Below, piece by piece: positions 58,282 through 64,000 of a stretch of DNA of 64,000 nucleotides. Under the pieces are notes generated by a model, which was not told the origin of the DNA, did not search any database, and saw only the letters and a program-made list of their open reading frames with translations. Both the position numbers and the translations under genes were made by a program. Source of the DNA: Chamaecyparis obtusa (taxonomy: Eukaryota > Streptophyta > Pinopsida > Cupressales > Cupressaceae); contig BSBK01001577.1 of assembly GCA_027943335.1 (NCBI GenBank), positions 188,501 to 252,500 on the forward strand. Reading direction: 5' to 3'. The number at the start of each line of letters is the position of its first letter. Positions within the stretch are counted from its first letter, which is position 1.

Positions 58282-60463
58282 TAAGCAGGTGGGAGTAATG
58301 AGTGATTGTTACCTCTTAAAGCTATTAGTTATTCTCAAGTCCTGACAATTACAATAAATATCCTGTTAATTTTTTCTTAGAATTCTTAGTTTACCAGTCT
58401 TAAAGGTAGTTGAGTATGTGATGCATCGTATGCATAATGCACGCACTGATGATTTATAAGAATTCTTAGTTTCAGAGTTTTGAAGTTAATTTGAGTTCTA
58501 AACTGTCAATACTAAATGTAAGGAACGAGTTTAGCTCACAGTCTATTTTTAGGGACTGTAAATTTCTATACAGAGATAGTCAGTAATTTTTCGAGACCTG
58601 TACATTGAGGTGCAAAATGTAATCCATTCTGAATAAAAGATTGTGTTTCAAGAATCTACGCATCCTAATCTGTAAAGAAAAGTAACAGAAGAGAAAAAAA
58701 CCTCTTCTCAATTTAAAAAAAATAAATTATGTACTGTCAATGTCGAACAACTATGTGGTATTTTAAACGAGATCAAAGCTTGCCATCAAGAATCAAGATG
58801 TCTAAAAGATCTTAATTAGACATATGTTTACAGTCCAAATATACAATAGCATAGAGTGGTGTAACACAATTTCTATCTGAGGAAAGTTTTCAGACTCTTC
58901 GTCTTATGTTTACTATTAAAGGACTAATTCGAAATTAGAACTACATTTTTTCATGAAAAACAGGTAAATGTATAGGTGATCGCTGATGTGTTCAGGGATA
59001 AAACGTGTGCTTTTTTAACCAGATTTAATTGATGACTGGTGACAGCGCATGAGTAGTCTAGTGGAGAATTAGCAGAGGGCAAGATCCAAAAATAATGCGT
59101 AGGAATAACTATATCCACATTTGGGAAAATTCGTGTCTGGGAAAGAGATCTGACCATTGGAAACTGACACACTAAACAAAGATGAGATTCGCGTGACTCA
59201 AATTCCACATCCTTGAACAAATGAAATGAGACCACCAAGAAAGTGTCACAACTAATTTGAGGTGTGTTGGTGTCCAAAATGACGCTTATGCTCATGAGGC
59301 TGCCAATATACCTTCAGATGGATTTTAGGAATGGCTAGCTCCAAAATTGTTATGAGGTTTTAGGGTAATTGGACCAACTATAGGGACAAGACTGCCCTCT
59401 TCTGCTTCTGGCTCTGCAAAACCAAGGTGGGTGCACCTAACCTAGTATAAAATAGACTTCATACACCTAAAACTAGGTTCATATAAGAGATGACTGGATA
59501 GTAAGAGGGTACTAAATGATAACCACACATTTATTGACTCTCCATTACTATGGGTAGAACCACATATAACTAAATACTGAAAACTTAAGGAATGGTTCTT
59601 AATTTATGCTTTTGAGATCATAACAACAACAATCAGTATTTGTTGATAATGAGATAATCATTTAGACCAGTGCCTCATCCATTGGGCAAGATCTCCTAGA
59701 ACAAGAATGCTACACACACTAGACAATAACTGAGATTCAAAGCTATAAACACACCTACAATCCCCTTTACTACTTATAAGATATCCTTACATAGACAATT
59801 AGATAGATCTATGTCCCATCTAAAGCATCATTTCATCTAATCCTAGATTAGAACTTAAGAATGGATACATATACATAAAATAATATGCAGAGAACTAGAA
59901 AGTTCATAACTTATCTAAGTTGACACAAAGGAGAGATAAGAGTCATGTATTTGTATTAAGTATGAAGAATCCTTAAGTATAAACAATCAAACTAGAGGAG
60001 TCAAGCTTGCAAATTACAATTTAGACCTGCAACTTTTTCTCTATCATCAACAAAATATCAAATGCCAAAATGTTACAATCCTGACTAGGCAGAAGACTCA
60101 CAACCGAAAAAGTTTTAAAATCTAACTCTCAATGCTACAAAAATGATCATGAAAATCTTTTTATACCAGGGTTACAATGCAAGCGTAATGATCATTTCAA
60201 AATTAAAATTTCAAAATCACCTAACCCCACTGAGGAATAAACATAGACATGACAGGGGTCAAGCCAAAGCAATTGACAATCCACTCTACCCACTCTAGCT
60301 GCTCAAAAATGAATTTGGTACCTCCTGCCACCAAAAACCCTCAACAAGCTCAAACCGTCACATGCATTGCGCGGGCACTAAGTCTTTTAACCATTCATCT
60401 TTAGTTTCACAACTAGACAGTCACATCTCACCACCACAGGAAATGAGCTACAATTTATGCTTG
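58282..60463. other. intergenic or intronic DNA
   Basis: No convincing exon is seen. A 114-codon minus-strand ORF (59295-58951) has no recognisable features. GC content rises after about 60230. Confidence 0.4.
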
Positions 60464-61567
60464 GTCGCATGATCGCATAACATGAAAATGGGTTATGCGA
60501 ACATGCGACAGCCTGCTATCCACTTGCCTTCTCTTAACTGTCGATGCCGCCACTTGCCACAACAGGGTTTGTCGCATGTTCGCAAGCCGGGAAACTAGCC
60601 TATGCGAACATGTGACAAGCCGCAAACATGCAACCTGTCGGCTATCAAAATACCGCTGAGAAATCCCACCTGGGTCCGCATTCAAATCCACCATCCCGCC
60701 AGCACGGACCAACCGAAAACCGCCACGACACCACCTGCTAGCGAGACCACCGAGAAAATACAGAAGGGCTCCAGGGACATGTGGCACCCTATCGCATGAT
60801 CGCATAGCCTGGAAATGGGCTATGCGAACATGCGACCACCCACCAACCTCAACCAACATAACCGCCACCGCAACCGCAAGCACCACCCCACTGCCATGGA
60901 CACGTGTCGACCGGTCGCATGATCGCATAGCCAAAACCTGGGCTATGCAATCATGCGACAGCCAACCCAAAGCTGCCACATCACCACCACCACAACTGTC
61001 ACTGCAACCGACACCACTCTGCTGATGGGCCCCAAGGACACGTGGCAAGTGGTCGCATGATTGCATAGCCAAAAACTGGGCTATGCTACCATGCGACAGC
61101 CAATCACAGGCTGCCACATGTCCCCCTCTGACAGCGGGCCCACAACGAACACACCCATCGGCACCCAATCGGACGGTGGGTGCATGATCGCATGGGGTGA
61201 GAATATTTTATGTGATCACACGCCAACTGTAGATCTTTTTATCTCTGACACCGGGCCCCGCTGACAAGTCTGACAAGTCACCGCCACATGGACCAATCGG
61301 ACATGACCCTTACCTTTTAGAGGATCAGACGGTTGTCACAAAAGCGCATAGCCTTGACAAATCCTTCGTTCTTTAACGACAACCGTTGATGCTTCGAAAC
61401 GTCAGGACCCTCTTCCCAATCTGAAAACCAGGTCCCACCACACATCGCGCTTACGCACTAAGGCAAAGTAGATCTCAAGCCGCTAAACAGAACTGGGACC
61501 CACATGGCTAGGTGGCAAGCGGTCGCATGATCGCATGTCAAAAAAGTCTGACATGCGGCCATGCAAC
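60464..61567. repeat. array of seven repeated hairpins in a GC-rich block
   Basis: Each unit has a stem of about 18 bp, a loop of 7-10 bases and shared flanks (CACGTGGCAAG before, CAGCCAA and CTGCCACAT after). Positions: 60464-60509, 60571-60616, 60792-60835, 60914-60959, 61052-61097, 61181-61222 (degenerate) and 61522-61567. The type arm is GTCGCATGATCGCATAGCC, paired with GGCTATGCGAACATGCGAC or near variants. Several units carry paired changes that keep the stem. The long minus-strand ORF over this block (61168-60455) follows from high GC and repetition and is not taken as a gene. Confidence 0.88.
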
Positions 61568-61627
61568 AACTAATCAGGAAGAGTCTGGACCCACCATCTA
61601 CATTGGACTTGCGCAGTTAAGACATAG

Positions 61628-61651
61628 TCGAAAACACACAAAGTTTTCGAC
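61628..61651. repeat. perfect 9-bp hairpin
   Basis: GTCGAAAAC, six-base loop, GTTTTCGAC. Related GAAAAC(A)CACA phrases recur to about 61800. Confidence 0.5.
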
Positions 61652-62248
61652 ACCAAAAGACAAGTGCACCAAGCCGGAAGGCAAAGGTTGAAAACAACGA
61701 GGGTTTTTGGCAAAAGATCGAAAACACACAGGAATAACGACACACCGAAAGGTGACAGGGAAGCCAAAAATAACACGGGTTTTCAAAAACACTACATGTT
61801 TTCAACATTGTGGTGGAATTTTAAAGTTTGCTCCCGCGGACCTCAAAATTTTAATAACTTTCTGAGTTTTGCACATTAGGAGATGCAGTTTGGATTAAAG
61901 CAAGGTGACGACAATAAAAAGCACAAGGTAGGACATTTAACAAAAAGATGTAGGGGAGAGGCCAATCTCACGAGATTTTGCAAAGACTGGAAAAATAGCC
62001 TAACAAGGTGAACTAGTTTGATGCGGGCAGAAATTGGATGGCTAGATAATTCGAGGGATTCAAGTTATTTCAGGGCTAGAAAGAGATCTGAGGAGTCCCT
62101 AATCAAGTATAATTAACATGATAGAAACAGGGTACAAAATTGAATAAGAGGACACAAGGAAAATTATTGGTTATAAGAGCACATTCCTTTATTGCAGATA
62201 ATATGGACAATAAATTAATGATGGCTTAAAGGGATGCAAATTACTTAC
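61652..62248. other. intergenic or intronic DNA
   Basis: No NB-ARC exon is seen, although the TIR exon at 62249 has a donor pointing into this stretch. Confidence 0.4.
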
Positions 62249-62715
62249 CCCAAGTCTTCCACCCTTGTCCACCCAGAAAGAGAAGAGATTTGATGAAGAG
62301 CATTCTTCCATTCCTCGATTGTTTTCTCATCTTGCCGATCTAAATGGCTGCAATGTTTCTGGAATGCCTTTGAGAATGGACCCCCCTCTCTTTGAGGGTA
62401 GCGAACATCAGAGGGTTCTACATCATAAAATAGGGGAATGATGAAGCCATTTGATCTGCACATCTGAGCCACCTCCTTCAGACACCAAGTTGATTCTGCA
62501 TAGTGCTGAGAAAATATCGGGATGAAAATGTCAAATGTCTCAATGGCAGTTTGCAAGCTGGATTCAATCATTTTGTCCCACCCCAGAGAGAGCTTCGTAG
62601 AGATGGTCGACAAAAGCTGTTCTCACATCTTTTCCGCGAAAGCTGAGAAACACATTAAATTTGTTGTTGACACTTTAGAGGATTTTGGTGGGGGGAGGCT
62701 GATACTGATGAAACA
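62249..62715 (-). pseudogene. TIR exon of a TIR-type immune receptor, with internal deletion
   Basis: Two frames together give a TIR domain. The first strand box is VNNKFNVFLSFRGKDVRTAF (about 62600-62665), running into a stop. After a frame change and loss of roughly a dozen residues (the FLD-x-EL-x-x-G part) comes IESSLQTAIETFDIFIPIFS, HYAESTWCLKEVAQ and GFIIPLFYDVEPSDVR. The W-C-L-K-E catalytic Glu is kept. The exon ends at 62249 in CTTGGG-GTAAGT, an ideal donor, as in first exons of TIR-NBS-LRR genes. Another one-base slip lies before the first box (near 62655). Nothing resembling NB-ARC follows within the window. Confidence 0.82.
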
Positions 62716-62928
62716 CTTCGTTGAGATCGCAGAGGATTTTGGAGGTGGATGCCTAATAGTGAACAGAGATCTCCATTAGTTGTTCTGAACAAGTTTTAAG
62801 AGCTTAACAATAAATATGATCTTAGGCGTGCCAGAAAAGAGAAATTCGAATAGATACACAGTCGGAAAGCTGATCGTGCGTATATAAAAAAGTCAAATGC
62901 AGGTAACAATAGAGGGATGAGATACTAC

Positions 62929-63201
62929 CGAGGTTCAAACAGTTCAAAGTGGATGAGATAAACAAAGTCGAATTCCATAAAAACACCAAGGGTGGAATTT
63001 TTGTGTGAAGTTTTATAGAATTTTCATGGAAACCAACCATATTTGAACAGTTAAAAGTCGGTGAGATCGACGCGGAAGAATTGATTTTTGAAAGCAGTGT
63101 TGACATTGATGTAGGACTTACCCTGCGAAGTTTGAGAGGATTTCATAGATACAATATGGAGAGGACCCACCGAATTTGAAGAGTTCAAAGTCGGTGAGAT
63201 C
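62929..63201 (-). promoter_or_regulatory. three related direct repeats upstream of the TIR exon
   Basis: The phrase TTTGAA-x-AGTTCAAAGTCGGTGAGATC, with variation, occurs at 62929-62960, 63036-63069 and 63170-63201, spaced about 107 and 134 bp. Its core TTTGAACAGTTCAAA is nearly palindromic. They lie 200-500 bp upstream of the TIR exon, in the expected promoter. A role is inferred only from position. Confidence 0.45.
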
Positions 63202-63376
63202 CAATACGTCTCACGTGAAAGAGTGAAGAAGAATCTTAACTCCTTATTTAAATTGTTGTTGACCCGAAAGGCACTACCCTATAACTTTTTTAATCTCCTT
63301 TTCTACCAAAATATTTACACGTGGAAAGTAGTAGATTTCAGCTGTTGAAGATAGGATTTCAACTGCTAAAGACATT

Positions 63377-63515
63377 TAGTCTTGTGGTAGTTAGACAGTA
63401 AAGTCATGCAACGAAATTTTTGGGATAGAATAAAGTAATTGATATAGTCTTGTGGTACTTAGACTGTAAAGTCAGGCGACAAATTTTTGGGATAGAATAA
63501 AATAATTGGAAGTTC
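63377..63515. repeat. 68-bp tandem duplication
   Basis: TAGTCTTGTGGTAGTTAGAC at 63377 recurs at 63445. Both units end in TTTTTGGGATAGAATAAA. Confidence 0.8.
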
Positions 63516-63570
63516 CAAATGAGCTTAGAGCAATAGTGCGTAGATTCTATGAAGAAGGTAAAGGGTAAAA

Positions 63571-63723
63571 CTAGCTAATATATACTCTATATTTAAGATA
63601 CGCTAAGATGTATCAAGGCATTTAATTTTTTCAACTTTAATTTTTATTAAAGGTGGATGATGAAAAAATTAAATGCCTTGATACATCTCGGCGTATTTTA
63701 AATATAGACTATATATTAGCTAG
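63571..63723. mobile_element. 153-bp foldback/MITE-like element
   Basis: Arms of about 62 bp (left CTAGCTAATATATACTCTAT..., right its complement ending TATATATTAGCTAG) with about five mismatches and a roughly 26-base centre. Flanks read TA-AAA on the left and TA on the right, so a TA target duplication is possible. No coding capacity. Confidence 0.8.
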
Positions 63724-63859
63724 TAGCAGTCGTAGCGTGCAACACATTCAATAAATTAATAAATAATTATGTAATATAATTATTTTTTAAATAGAATTTA
63801 ATATAATATAATTACTTTTTCTAACCCTAATTGTATTATGCACTGATTAGTAATCCTAA

Positions 63860-64000
63860 GATATATTTGGGTTATTGTTAGGGTTAGAGTTTAGCTTGTG
63901 GTTATGGTTATGGTTATGGTTAGAGTTAGGATTATAGTAAGGGTTAGGTTTAGTGTTAGGGTTTATATTATGTTTAGGGTTAGGGTTTGGGTTAGTGTTT
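63860..64000. repeat. degenerate telomere-type repeats
   Basis: Runs of GGGTTAG, GGTTATGG, GTTAGGGTTTA and TTTAGGGTTAGGG, variants of the plant TTTAGGG unit, continue to the window edge. Confidence 0.8.

Noticed and set aside
58951..59295. 114-codon minus-strand ORF
   Set aside because: No recognisable motif, no splice or promoter support, and nothing similar nearby.
60455..61168. 237-codon minus-strand ORF with repeated WLSH...MRSCD phrases
   Set aside because: The repetition follows the hairpin DNA units exactly; the ORF is a consequence of high GC and repeat period, with no known domain.
61570..61808. Three overlapping minus-strand ORFs in all frames
   Set aside because: All three frames being open shows low stop density, not coding; the Phe/Leu/Cys composition is atypical.

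Overview
The window looks like a nuclear contig from a seed plant with a repeat-rich genome, most likely a gymnosperm (inference). It is AT-rich and holds no bacterial-type gene organisation. Old, heavily mutated LTR retrotransposons dominate. Other contents are a histone H2B pseudogene, split genes with GT-AG introns, TIR/LRR immune-receptor fragments and, at the right end, degenerate plant-type telomeric repeats. I see no gene that is certainly intact and functional.

Layout. 1-11.8 kb: a Tat-lineage Ty3/gypsy element on the + strand, with its 5' LTR outside the window. Gag-PR-RT-RH-second RNase H-INT lie in one reading frame from 822 to 8756, broken by about 15 stop codons and no frameshift. 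12.2-16.3 kb: an H2B pseudogene, a deleted copy of it, and a duplicated unknown coding-like sequence. 16.4-21.1 kb: a 13-copy satellite with a 356-357 bp unit. 22.8-25.1 kb: a minus-strand multi-exon gene of unknown function, with a strong hairpin just upstream. 25.6-36.2 kb: an unknown minus-strand ORF split by a complete but decayed Ty1/copia element (28551-35759). 36.9-40.7 kb: a short Ty3-type element with gag and protease only, inserted in a 64-bp minisatellite.

43.8-55.2 kb: a second large Ty3/gypsy lineage. Its RNase H-like domain of the second (archaeal) type lies before RT, and it has a long extra ORF after integrase. A DNA-transposon-like element with 29-bp inverted ends interrupts that ORF. 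The tail of the same element type is also found directly left of its 5' LTR, suggesting a tandem array. 57.5-62.8 kb: minus-strand remnants of TIR-type immune receptors, including an LRR exon that splices in frame into a downstream TIR-like exon. 60.46-61.57 kb: a GC-rich block of seven repeated hairpins with compensatory changes. 63.4-64.0 kb: a short tandem duplication, a foldback element and telomere-like DNA.

The genes do not form pathways. The history read here is one of layered insertions: element into ORF, element into minisatellite, small transposon into retroelement. Point-mutation decay follows, mostly of C-to-T and G-to-A type.
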